Part shown: one piece after another, positions 1 through 7,333 of the stretch
How the letters are laid out: each line of letters starts with the position of its first letter
Position numbering within the stretch: the first letter of the stretch is position 1
NCBI GenBank assembly: GCA_034005635.1
Contig: JAVEUJ010000040.1
Location: 1-18,221 of the forward strand
DNA: 18,221 bases
Direction of reading: 5' to 3'
DNA from: JAAZFE01 sp034005635
Lineage (GTDB): Bacteria > Verrucomicrobiota > Kiritimatiellia > CAIQIC01 > Lenti-01
Notes under the pieces: generated by a model
Told to the model about the DNA's origin: nothing
Databases searched by the model: none
The model's input: the letters and a program-made list of their open reading frames with translations, nothing else
Position numbers and translations under genes: made by a program

Positions 1-280
1 ATTCATGCACCTTGCCCTTGGGGCCGCAGGCGAACAGTTCGATGGCGCCATCGGTTTGGTTGACCCACCCGGTGGCCGTGACCGTCTTAGTGGCGGAATC
101 AACACAAACAGCTCCCAAGTAGGCTAGAGAGCCATCCCAACGAACGGGAGAGGGGGCCGGCTGGGGTTCGGAACCGGCCGGGTAAATAACAATTGGTTCC
201 TCCTGGTCCGCTGCGGAGGCGGCCGCGGCAAAAGTAAGCATCAGTCCAAGGGCGAAAAAACTAATTGGGCGTCGTGGCAT
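1..280 (-). CDS. YdjY-domain exported protein (C-terminus beyond window edge)
   Basis: Partial gene; the first 93 codons are visible and it runs off the left edge. It starts at the ATG at 278-280, preceded by a good ribosome site (AGGAG, about 5 bases upstream). The N-terminus is a signal peptide (basic MPRRP, hydrophobic stretch, then ASAAD). The mature part has the pattern of the YdjY domain: a short strand with VCVDSATKTV, then AIELFACGPKGKVHE, which matches the family's typical LELFAC...HES segment. The function of YdjY domains is not established; they occur in exported proteins of Planctomycetes and relatives. It overlaps the end of the upstream TPR gene by 40 bases, so the two are probably translationally coupled in the cdaA operon. 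Family call is from motif memory; fairly confident. Confidence 0.75.
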   Translation of the reverse strand, partial: MPRRPISFFALGLMLTFAAAASAADQEEPIVIYPAGSEPQPAPSPVRWDGSLAYLGAVCVDSATKTVTATGWVNQTDGAIELFACGPKGKVHE

Positions 281-840
281 GCGATCTCCTGTTGTTGATA
301 GCGAGCGGTGGTTTCGGGGTCGGCAGGGTGGCGGGCATCGAGGACGAGCGACCGCTGGGCGGCCTCGCTGGCCTCGGCATAGTCGCCGTCAAGATGAAGG
401 AGGATGGATTGGGCGTGCCAGGCTTCGGGATTATCGGGCTGCAGATCCATGGCCCGCCGAACCGCTGCCAATCCTTGGTGGATGTCTGCGCGCCGAGGAT
501 CTGCAAGCCGGGCCGTTGCATGAGCGATCAAAATTTGGATCGAGGCGTCGCCCGGGAAAAGGTCGTCCATGTGCCTGAAAATCTTGAGTGCATCCGGGGC
601 GCGCCCCTGTTCGAGCAGGGCCAGACCAAAGCCATGCAAGGCGGGGCCATTGGTCGCGCAGATGCGTAGGGATTGGGCATATAGGCGGGCCGCGGTTTCC
701 AAGGAGGCTGCGGATTCAGCGGTACGGTTGAGCCGTTCGACCTCGGGGGGCAGGGGAGCGGTGCGCCAGGCGGGGACTTGTGCGACTCCTTGCGCCAGGG
801 ACATCCCCAAGACCCCAATGAGGATGGGTAGGATGCGCAT
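241..840 (-). CDS. Exported TPR-repeat protein
   Basis: A 199-aa protein with a signal peptide (about residues 1-21, ending AQGVAQ) followed by tetratricopeptide-type helices: GPALHGFGLALLEQGRAPDA (about 65-84), a segment around FPGDASIQILIAHATARLAD, and NPEAWHAQSILLHLDGDYAE (about 137-156). TPRs bind other proteins, so this is likely a periplasmic scaffold; the partner is unknown. The ATG lies two bases after the stop of cdaR, and the 3' end overlaps the YdjY gene by 40 bases. This places it firmly in the cdaA-cdaR operon. Whether it has a role in c-di-AMP signalling is inference from position only. Confidence 0.8.
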   Translation of the reverse strand: MRILPILIGVLGMSLAQGVAQVPAWRTAPLPPEVERLNRTAESAASLETAARLYAQSLRICATNGPALHGFGLALLEQGRAPDALKIFRHMDDLFPGDASIQILIAHATARLADPRRADIHQGLAAVRRAMDLQPDNPEAWHAQSILLHLDGDYAEASEAAQRSLVLDARHPADPETTARYQQQEIACHDAQLVFSPLD

Positions 841-842
841 GC

Positions 843-1796
843 TTAGTCCTTGAGCTCAATCGTTACCGTAGCCGGTTCGGTCTTCAGCACGGATATCCCG
901 CCGGGCAGGACCGCTCGGATGGGCAAACGTATCGGTCCGGCAGTTGCCATGTCCCCGGCATCCACAAACAGCCGGATATCTTCGGCCGCCAATGCCTTCA
1001 CCAATTCCGGGCGTCCCTTGACCGTCAAGTTTGCGACCTCGGGTTCAATGTCAGCGCGCACTTTGTGGCCCGCGGGTAGCAGCGTGAGAATTGGCAGGTC
1101 GGGAAAACGGAGAGAAACTGAGCGTTCCACGATGACCAGATCGAGGGTGACTGCGGTGGGCTCGAGTGTTACCCCGGCCATTTGGTCGCCTGCCGCCAGA
1201 GCGACCCGGCGCTTGTTGATCGACCGGATGCGTCCGTCCAAGTCGATGGGTATTGTGCTGACGGCTTCAATGTTCTTTAAGAGCTGGGCCGGGCCGGAAA
1301 GCTGGGCCGTAGCTGGCGTCACAGACTCATTTTCGATTTCATAACCATCGGGCAACATGTTTTGCGTTTCGACCTTGATTGGAACCTGCTTGGTGATTTC
1401 CTGATCCAGACGAATGAATACGGTGCGAGGGCGGATATCCTCAACGCGGGCATTACCCGGGGCATTGACATTGGCGGAACCCAAGGTGATCGTGAATCCT
1501 TGGCTGTCTGTTCGACTGCGGACATCCACCGTGGCCTTGATGGACTCGCGGTTTAAATGAAGCGAATCTTCGCGGGTGCCCATAAAGGTCACATTGACGG
1601 TCTTGGTTGATCGATCTACCACGGTCCAGTCTGGCGGCGGCTGAATCGTCAGAGGGATGTCTGTCACTAGGGTGGGGTTGCTGGTGGCCGCGCGGATCGC
1701 AAACCAAACCGCGATGGCCGCCAAGATCGACATGAGCCGAACTCCGTTATTTGTGGCCAGGAAATCAAGGGGCTTTTGTAGAAACTTCAAATTCAT
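843..1796 (-). CDS. cdaR: YbbR-domain protein, CdaA partner/regulator
   Basis: A 317-aa membrane-anchored protein. One transmembrane helix lies at about residues 18-37 (NNGVRLMSILAAIAVWFAIR) and the remainder is extracytoplasmic, made of repeated beta-rich YbbR domains (strand patterns such as VTDIPLTIQ, VPIKVETQN, LRFPDLPILT). In Firmicutes the YbbR protein CdaR binds the membrane diadenylate cyclase CdaA and modulates its activity. The same pairing is seen here: the gene begins 32 bases inside the end of cdaA, an overlap that suggests coupled translation and roughly equal amounts. Name given from family and synteny; the regulatory direction in this organism is unknown. Confidence 0.88.
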   Translation of the reverse strand: MNLKFLQKPLDFLATNNGVRLMSILAAIAVWFAIRAATSNPTLVTDIPLTIQPPPDWTVVDRSTKTVNVTFMGTREDSLHLNRESIKATVDVRSRTDSQGFTITLGSANVNAPGNARVEDIRPRTVFIRLDQEITKQVPIKVETQNMLPDGYEIENESVTPATAQLSGPAQLLKNIEAVSTIPIDLDGRIRSINKRRVALAAGDQMAGVTLEPTAVTLDLVIVERSVSLRFPDLPILTLLPAGHKVRADIEPEVANLTVKGRPELVKALAAEDIRLFVDAGDMATAGPIRLPIRAVLPGGISVLKTEPATVTIELKD

Positions 1797-2649
1797 GTTC
1801 CATCAATTCTTCTGTACGGGCCACCCCTTCGGGGGTCAGGTCCAGGGATTGTCGCATCCGCTGCCAGCGACTCTGGCTTTTGGTGGTCCGCAGCAGGACC
1901 GATGATAGAATGCGGCGCAGGCGATTTTCATCTAGTCCGCGAATCAGCCGCCCCTTGTAGGCCAGAGATATAGCGCCGGTTTGCTCTGAGACGACAAGCA
2001 CCACGGCATCAGTTTCCTCGGAAATACCCACGGCGGCGCGATGGCGAGTGCCGATCTTGCCTATGTCGCGCGCAGACAGGGGAAATACACAGGCCGCGGC
2101 GCGGATGCGGTCACCAGAGATGATGACTCCGCCGTCGTGCAACGGAGTGTGGGGAAAGAAAATAGTGGCCAGCAGTTCCGCGGTAACGACGGAATCCATG
2201 CGTGTGCCGGTTTCTTGGATGGAGCGCGTTCCAATTTCGCGCTCGATGGCGATCAACGCCCCAATCTTGTCGTCCGCCAGACGCGAGGTCGCCTGGATAA
2301 TTTCATCCAATATGCCACGCTCACGCAGGCTCGTGGCAAACACATGTTGTTTGCCTACTTCTGCCAGAGCGCGCCGGATTTCCGGTTGAAAGATGACCAC
2401 AAACGCAGTGACCAGATAGACGGATAAGTGCTGCAGCAGCCAGTTCAGTGTGTCGAGGTTTAAGATCCGCGTCAACACCAGCATGATGATGACGCTGGTG
2501 ACAAACCCCAGCAGCACTTGGGCACCACGTGTGCCGCGTAGAAACTGGATGATGTAGTAGAACATGACGGCTAGCACCAGAATTTCCAACACTCCGCCTA
2601 TGGCAGGCAGAGAAACGTGCGGAAAAACATCTAACCAAGCATGGTTCAT
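1765..2649 (-). CDS. cdaA: Diadenylate cyclase CdaA (DisA_N/DAC domain)
   Basis: Makes the second messenger c-di-AMP from two ATP. From the chosen ATG (2647-2649) it is 294 aa: three membrane helices (about 16-37, 43-62, 74-90), then the DAC domain at about 100-250. The catalytic motifs are visible: HDGG at 171-174 (the family usually has DGA) and GTRHRAAVG at 200-208. The reading frame extends 14 codons upstream to a TTG, but CdaA proteins normally begin close to the first helix, so I prefer the ATG. Neither start has a strong ribosome site. It is first of four overlapping genes (cdaA, cdaR, TPR, YdjY). A standard housekeeping signalling gene apart from the Ala-to-Gly change in the DGA motif. 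Confidence 0.93.
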   Translation of the reverse strand: MNHAWLDVFPHVSLPAIGGVLEILVLAVMFYYIIQFLRGTRGAQVLLGFVTSVIIMLVLTRILNLDTLNWLLQHLSVYLVTAFVVIFQPEIRRALAEVGKQHVFATSLRERGILDEIIQATSRLADDKIGALIAIEREIGTRSIQETGTRMDSVVTAELLATIFFPHTPLHDGGVIISGDRIRAAACVFPLSARDIGKIGTRHRAAVGISEETDAVVLVVSEQTGAISLAYKGRLIRGLDENRLRRILSSVLLRTTKSQSRWQRMRQSLDLTPEGVARTEELMEHEFEVSTKAP

Positions 2650-2864
2650 AGCATTAGTTTGCCATGCGCACCGATGCGGCGCAAGCGGCAAGAATATTTT
2701 ATAAAAACCCTGAAGGTGGACAGGCCTGAATAATCAAAGCGCTTGCCCCTCCGGCGCCTTGTTGGCCAGATGTTACTCTGTTTGCCAGTGGAGAGGGGGG
2801 GGCCTGCCGTTCAGTCTGCCCAGCAGCAAAACCACCCCCAAAAAATAATCCGATGCTGCAAATG

Positions 2865-3929
2865 CTAGGATTCCTTTTTGTTCAGTGCCGGATAATCGGT
2901 ATAGCCCTTGGGTTCCGCGCCATAGATTGTTGCGGCATCCAGCGTGTTCAGGGGGGCATGGGCACGGAAGCGGGCGACCAGATCCGGGTTGGCAATATAG
3001 GCTTGGCCGAAAGCGACCGCATCGGCTACCCCCTGCTGTATGGCCTGCTGGGCCGCTTCTTGGGTAAACTGTTCGTTGGCGATGAGGGCGCCCCCGAATA
3101 CTTTTTTCAAGACGGGGGTTAACGCGGGCTCCTGGAAGTGTTCACGCGTAAAGATAAAAGCAATGCTGCGCGTTCCCAGCGCTTGGGCAACATATCCAAA
3201 TGTTGCAGCCGGGTTGCTATCGCCCATGTCATGCGAATCGCAGCGCGGTGCCAGATGGACTCCGACACGGCCGGCTCCCCAAACTGAAATGGCCGCATCG
3301 GTTATCTCCAGCAGCAGGCGTGCCCGGTTCTCTATACTTCCGCCATACTCGTCCGTGCGCTGGTTGGTAGTACTTTGGAGAAACTGATCGGGCAGATAGC
3401 CATTGCCGGCATGCACCTCAATGCCATCAAAGCCGGCTCGCTGCGCATTTTCCGCCCCTTGGCGGTAGGCCGCGATCACGCCGGAAATCTCGGCCTGCGC
3501 CAAGGCGCGTGGCGTGACAAAGGCTCTTTGGGGTCGTAGCAGACTGACGTGCCCTTTCGCCGCGATGGCGCTGGGGGCAACAGGCTGTTGTCCATCGAGA
3601 TATACCGGGTCAGAAATGCGGCCCACATGCCACAGTTGCATGACGATGCGACCACCGGCTTGATGCACGGCACTCGTGACCTGCTTCCATCCCTCGACTT
3701 GCTCATTCGACCAGATTCCGGGCGTGCGGGGATATCCCACCCCCATGGGTGTCACGGACGTGGCTTCGCTGATAATCAACCCTGCCGTGGCGCGCTGGGT
3801 GTAGTATTCGGCCATCAGCGCATTCGGGACCCGCCCTGCGCTAGCGCGGCAGCGGGTCATGGGCGCCATGATGATGCGGTTGGGCAGAGCCAAGTCTCCC
3901 AATTGGATTGGATCAAATAAAGTTGCCAT
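2865..3929 (-). CDS. NADH:flavin oxidoreductase, Old Yellow Enzyme family
   Basis: A 354-aa FMN-dependent ene-reductase of the NemA/OYE class, which reduces activated alkenes, N-ethylmaleimide or nitro compounds with NAD(P)H. Visible family features: LPNRIIMAPMTRCRA at about 15-29 (flavin-binding loop with Thr25), QLWHVGR at 98-104, the substrate-binding His/Asn pair in HAGNGYL (H173, N176) followed by DQFL, and NQRTDEYGGSIENR at 189-202. The His/Asn pair is as in OYE1 and differs from the His/His of NemA. The ATG at 3927-3929 has an AAGAGAG ribosome site; an in-frame ATG 45 bases upstream lacks one. It has its own intergenic regions on both sides, so it is probably monocistronic. Confidence 0.92.
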   Translation of the reverse strand: MATLFDPIQLGDLALPNRIIMAPMTRCRASAGRVPNALMAEYYTQRATAGLIISEATSVTPMGVGYPRTPGIWSNEQVEGWKQVTSAVHQAGGRIVMQLWHVGRISDPVYLDGQQPVAPSAIAAKGHVSLLRPQRAFVTPRALAQAEISGVIAAYRQGAENAQRAGFDGIEVHAGNGYLPDQFLQSTTNQRTDEYGGSIENRARLLLEITDAAISVWGAGRVGVHLAPRCDSHDMGDSNPAATFGYVAQALGTRSIAFIFTREHFQEPALTPVLKKVFGGALIANEQFTQEAAQQAIQQGVADAVAFGQAYIANPDLVARFRAHAPLNTLDAATIYGAEPKGYTDYPALNKKES

Positions 3930-3994
3930 ATGTCTCTCTTGGATTCCGGACTGATTGTTCGTGGTGGTGGCCATTATCCATGCCGCAACGGTAG

Positions 3995-4019
3995 GCCGTA
4001 CAACGACCAACCATACGGC
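3995..4019. promoter_or_regulatory. Inverted repeat upstream of the OYE gene, candidate operator
   Basis: Perfect 6-bp arms GCCGTA and TACGGC separated by 13 bases, 66-90 bases before the OYE start codon and in the gap shared with the divergent glycosylation operon. OYE genes are often controlled by TetR- or HxlR-type repressors, which would fit, but no regulator gene lies nearby. A 6-bp repeat can occur by chance, so confidence is low. Confidence 0.25.
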
Positions 4020-4089
4020 ATCTTTGCAAATAAAAAATGCACAACCTACCTTGAGCGACTTCGTTGCATGCAGGCCACCGCTTCAAAGA

Positions 4090-4119
4090 TTGCTAGGTTG
4101 CCCCTGTATATACTATAAG
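4090..4119 (+). promoter_or_regulatory. Possible sigma70-type promoter of the glycosylation operon
   Basis: TTGCTA (4090-4095), an 18-base spacer and TATAAG (4114-4119), about 43 bases before the GT2 start codon. Matches are 4/6 and 5/6 to the E. coli consensus. It sits in the only gap upstream of the three-gene operon, which favours it; promoter consensus in this phylum is not certain. Confidence 0.35.
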
Positions 4120-4161
4120 GGTTTGCATGAAGGCGAGAAAACTTGAGCTGGGGCGTGACGC

Positions 4162-5172
4162 ATGAAACTCGTGATTCAAATTCCGGCATTGAACGAGGAA
4201 GCCTCCATCGCGCGCGTGCTGGCGGCTATTCCGCACCATCTGTCCGGGGTGACAGATGTGCAGGTGCTGGTGGTGGATGACGGGTCGACCGACCGGACTG
4301 CGGAGTTGGCGCGGGAACAGGGGGCGGTCGTGGTTTCGCATATCCGCAATCGCGGAGTTGGGGCAGCCTTCCGGACTGGTCTGGCCAAGGCGACCGAACT
4401 GGATGCGGATATCCTGGTAACTTTGGATGCCGATGGTCAGTTCAACCCCGATGACATTCCAACGCTGATCGCACCGATCCTCCAAGGAGAAGCCGATTTT
4501 GTTACGGCCTCGCGGTTTCTCGATCCGGCCCTGGTTCCGGAAATGCCGCGAGCTAAGCGCTGGGGTAACGACTTCATGGCGCGCTGGGTCAGTTCCATTA
4601 CCCACCAGTCGTTCAAGGATGTCTCCTGCGGTTTCCGGGCCTATTCGCACAACGCCATTCTACGGCTGAACCTGCTGGGCAATTTCACCTATACCCATGA
4701 GGTGTTTTTAACGCTGGCCTTTGCCGACGTGCCGATTAAAGAGGTGCCGGTGCGCGTGCGCGGTGTACGCGAGCATGGGCAGAGCCGCGTGGCCAACAAC
4801 CTCTTTCATTACGGGTGGCGCACGGCTTCAATAATTCTCAAAACTTACCGCGATTATCGGCCGCTGAAGTTTTTCTCCAAAATTGCCGGCATTATGGCCC
4901 TGATTGGTATGCTATTCCTCCTGTTCCTGCTGTCAGTCAAAATCCGGACGGGTGGATTGTTCCCGCATAAATGGTCTGGCTTTGTGGGGGGGGCATTCTT
5001 GGGGGCGGGTGGCGCAGTTTTGCTGGTCGGGGTGGTGGCAGAAATGCTGGACCGTATTCGGGCGTCCGGCGACGAGGCGTTGTTCCGGATCCGCCGTTTG
5101 GAATCGGAATTACGGCGGCTGATTCAGAGGGAATCCCGGCCTGACCGGGATTCCCATCACCAGGCGCCTTGA
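4162..5172 (+). CDS. GT2 polyprenyl-phosphate sugar synthase (DPM1/ArnC-like)
   Basis: A 336-aa family 2 glycosyltransferase. The GT-A domain shows PALNEE (8-13), VVDDGSTD (37-44), the metal-binding DAD (89-91, in TLDADGQF) and DVSCGFRAY (153-161). After about residue 235 come two membrane helices (about 241-259 and 272-294) and a charged tail. This layout belongs to enzymes that move a sugar from a nucleotide donor onto a polyprenyl phosphate at the inner face of the membrane (dolichyl-phosphate mannose synthase type). It is followed after 9 bases by a GT-C-like protein and then a TMTC-like protein, which would use the lipid-linked sugar on the outer face. The sugar cannot be told from sequence. 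It contains a G8 run at 4986-4993 in the second-helix region. Confidence 0.88.
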   Translation: MKLVIQIPALNEEASIARVLAAIPHHLSGVTDVQVLVVDDGSTDRTAELAREQGAVVVSHIRNRGVGAAFRTGLAKATELDADILVTLDADGQFNPDDIPTLIAPILQGEADFVTASRFLDPALVPEMPRAKRWGNDFMARWVSSITHQSFKDVSCGFRAYSHNAILRLNLLGNFTYTHEVFLTLAFADVPIKEVPVRVRGVREHGQSRVANNLFHYGWRTASIILKTYRDYRPLKFFSKIAGIMALIGMLFLLFLLSVKIRTGGLFPHKWSGFVGGAFLGAGGAVLLVGVVAEMLDRIRASGDEALFRIRRLESELRRLIQRESRPDRDSHHQAP

Positions 5173-5181
5173 TCCAGAAGA

Positions 5182-7326
5182 ATGACGGCCGCGAGCATGG
5201 AACTGTGGGTTGGCGGAATACTTCTGGTCCTGCGGTTAATGATTCCGGGCTGGATCTGGACCTGGCGGGTGGCTGGTCCCATTGATCACCGCGAAACGGA
5301 TACGTTTCAGTTGCAAGTGGGTCGGGCGGTGGCGGCGGGCTTGCTGCTGAATCTGCTGCCGATTCTGGCCTTGTCCGCTGGGGGCGTTTGGACGCCGTTG
5401 GCGGATTGGATGGTATGGGGCCTTGGGGTGGCGGGGGGGGGCGTGCGCCTGATTCGGGCAGGAGGGCTCAGTCGTCTCTCGACACTGCACTTTGCTGGGA
5501 CGGTGGGTCTGACGGGGTTGGTGACTGGGTTGGTCTTGTTCCTTCCGCCCCGCTCCGAATGGCTGGCGGGCGGTTGGGACCCCGGGATTTATGTGAATCA
5601 GGCGGTATCCATCGCCAACCACAACGGCACCTGCCCCGTGCGGGATACCGTCTATGCTGACATGACCGTGGCTGAGCGGGAAGGGGTCAGCACGCAGGAA
5701 GGAAGCGGCTATCACGAAGTGTTTCCGGGTGTACCCGTCAGCCTGGAGGACGGTTCTCTGCCCGTCTATTTCTTCCACCTGACGCCCGTGTGCGGTGCCT
5801 GGTTGTACCGGCTGGGCGGCATGGGACTGCTGCACCGCATGCCGCTGCTTTTGGCGCTGCTGGGGGTGCTGCCGGCGTGGGCCATGCTGGGGGCCCTAGG
5901 GCTTTCCCGGATCACGACCGTGGCCACCTTGGTGTTCTGGGTGCTGTCGCCCTTGTGGGTCTATCATCAGGCCATCCCAAGCTCCGAAATGCTGCAGGTG
6001 TTTCTGCTGTGCGCGGGCCTGTTGTTTTATCTGGAGGCGGCGCGCATCGGGAAGCCGTGGCCGCTGCTGGCGGGGTTGGCGCTGTTTGCCGGCACGGCCA
6101 ACCGGTTCGACTATCCGGTGTTTGCCGGTTGGTTCCTCGTCGTGGCGGCCGCCGCTGAGGCGGCGGCCAGTCGACCGGCATGGCGGCGGCGCGTGGCAAC
6201 GTGCCTGGGGGCGCTGGCGCTAGGTCTGGCCTGGAACGTGGCGTTTGCCGAGGTCACACTGGCCCGACTGCACGAGAAGGACCACGTGCTGTGGATTGTG
6301 CTGGTTCCCTTTACGATTTGGGTCCTGGCGGCGGGCACGCTGGCGCGCTGGCGAATAGCGCAACCGTTCCAGAAACAAGTGGGCAGAATTGTGCGGGTAG
6401 CGAGCTTTAGCTTGTTGGTGGCAGTGGCCGGGGTCTGGCTGCTCCTGTGGGCCCCCGCCACCCAAGGGGCATTTTTGGTTGCGGCCAGACGACTTCCGCT
6501 GGTCGGTAGTTTGGTGCTGGCCCTATATCGGCTTTTACCGTTTCACGGGTTACTCTGGCTGCTGGCTGGGGTAGGGGGGGGGATGGCGTTGGCGACCGAT
6601 CAGTCAGCACCAAACCAGCGCCTGCGTCTGGTGGCTTTGGCACTGGGGGGTGGGGTGGTTGCCCTGCTGCTGCATGGGGGCATTGCGGCGATTTATCCTT
6701 GGGCCTTGCGCCGCCCGATGGTGCTCTGGATCCCTTTCATGGCATTGGTTCAGGGCTATGGGGCCGGATGGGTGCGCGAAAAATGGGTTGCGCGCCGCTG
6801 GGTCTGGGCGGTCGTCGGCTCCCTGCTCCTGATGGGGGCGCTGTGGAATGGCGCGCGAATCAGTCGCGTGGCCTCGCGAGTGGGCGATTATCGGGGCATG
6901 ACCGCCTGGCTCGAATCGATAACCCCGCACATTCAGCCTGAAGACGTAGTAGTGGCCGATGATCCGCTCTGGGGAACGCCACTGCTGCTGGCCGCCGGCC
7001 GGGATGTTGTGAATGGCAAGCTTCTGTGGAATCTGCCGCAGGAAACTCGGTGCGCCGAATTTTTGGCCATGCTTCAGCGCCTGCAATACGAGCGCCACGG
7101 GCGAATTCTGTGGCTGACCAGCACCCCGTCTGGCTTGGATATTTATCCGTTCGATCTCGGCTCGGTTGTGCCGCTGTTCGAGAACAGGCGTTTTGGCTAT
7201 CCCACCGTCATTCACAGTCCCCGCGGCAACCACTTCGCCACGCGCGAGAACGAACAGTGGTTTAGCCTCTATAGTGGGCAGCCCGGAACGGCCGGTGGGC
7301 GGTCTGAAACGGCAGAAAGCGAGTAG
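5182..7326 (+). CDS. Polytopic membrane protein, probable GT-C glycosyltransferase
   Basis: 714 aa with about a dozen hydrophobic segments from residue 10 to about 555, then a soluble C-terminal domain of about 150 residues (from about ARISRVASRVGDYRG onward). The segment GWDPGIYVNQ (131-140) after the early helices occupies the place of the acidic catalytic loop in ArnT/PMT-type GT-C enzymes, which take sugar from a polyprenyl-phosphate donor. The soluble part contains an alternating pattern (EDVVVADDPLWG, GRILWLTSTPSG) seen in periplasmic tails of such proteins. The start is the ATG at 5182, with AGAAG just upstream and 9 bases after the GT2 stop. G9 runs lie at 5433-5441 and 6574-6582. Substrate unknown; class call moderately sure, specific activity not. 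Confidence 0.7.
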   Translation: MTAASMELWVGGILLVLRLMIPGWIWTWRVAGPIDHRETDTFQLQVGRAVAAGLLLNLLPILALSAGGVWTPLADWMVWGLGVAGGGVRLIRAGGLSRLSTLHFAGTVGLTGLVTGLVLFLPPRSEWLAGGWDPGIYVNQAVSIANHNGTCPVRDTVYADMTVAEREGVSTQEGSGYHEVFPGVPVSLEDGSLPVYFFHLTPVCGAWLYRLGGMGLLHRMPLLLALLGVLPAWAMLGALGLSRITTVATLVFWVLSPLWVYHQAIPSSEMLQVFLLCAGLLFYLEAARIGKPWPLLAGLALFAGTANRFDYPVFAGWFLVVAAAAEAAASRPAWRRRVATCLGALALGLAWNVAFAEVTLARLHEKDHVLWIVLVPFTIWVLAAGTLARWRIAQPFQKQVGRIVRVASFSLLVAVAGVWLLLWAPATQGAFLVAARRLPLVGSLVLALYRLLPFHGLLWLLAGVGGGMALATDQSAPNQRLRLVALALGGGVVALLLHGGIAAIYPWALRRPMVLWIPFMALVQGYGAGWVREKWVARRWVWAVVGSLLLMGALWNGARISRVASRVGDYRGMTAWLESITPHIQPEDVVVADDPLWGTPLLLAAGRDVVNGKLLWNLPQETRCAEFLAMLQRLQYERHGRILWLTSTPSGLDIYPFDLGSVVPLFENRRFGYPTVIHSPRGNHFATRENEQWFSLYSGQPGTAGGRSETAESE

Positions 7327-7333
7327 CCGTCTC

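Noticed and set aside
2735..2746. AAGCGCTT palindrome upstream of cdaA resembling a LacI/cre-type operator core
   Set aside because: Only eight symmetrical bases with no matching flanks or regulator gene; easily due to chance.
7166..7333. N-terminal extension of the TMTC-like protein
   Set aside because: The extra 56 codons lie wholly inside the preceding gene in another frame; the ATG at 7334 begins the first membrane helix.
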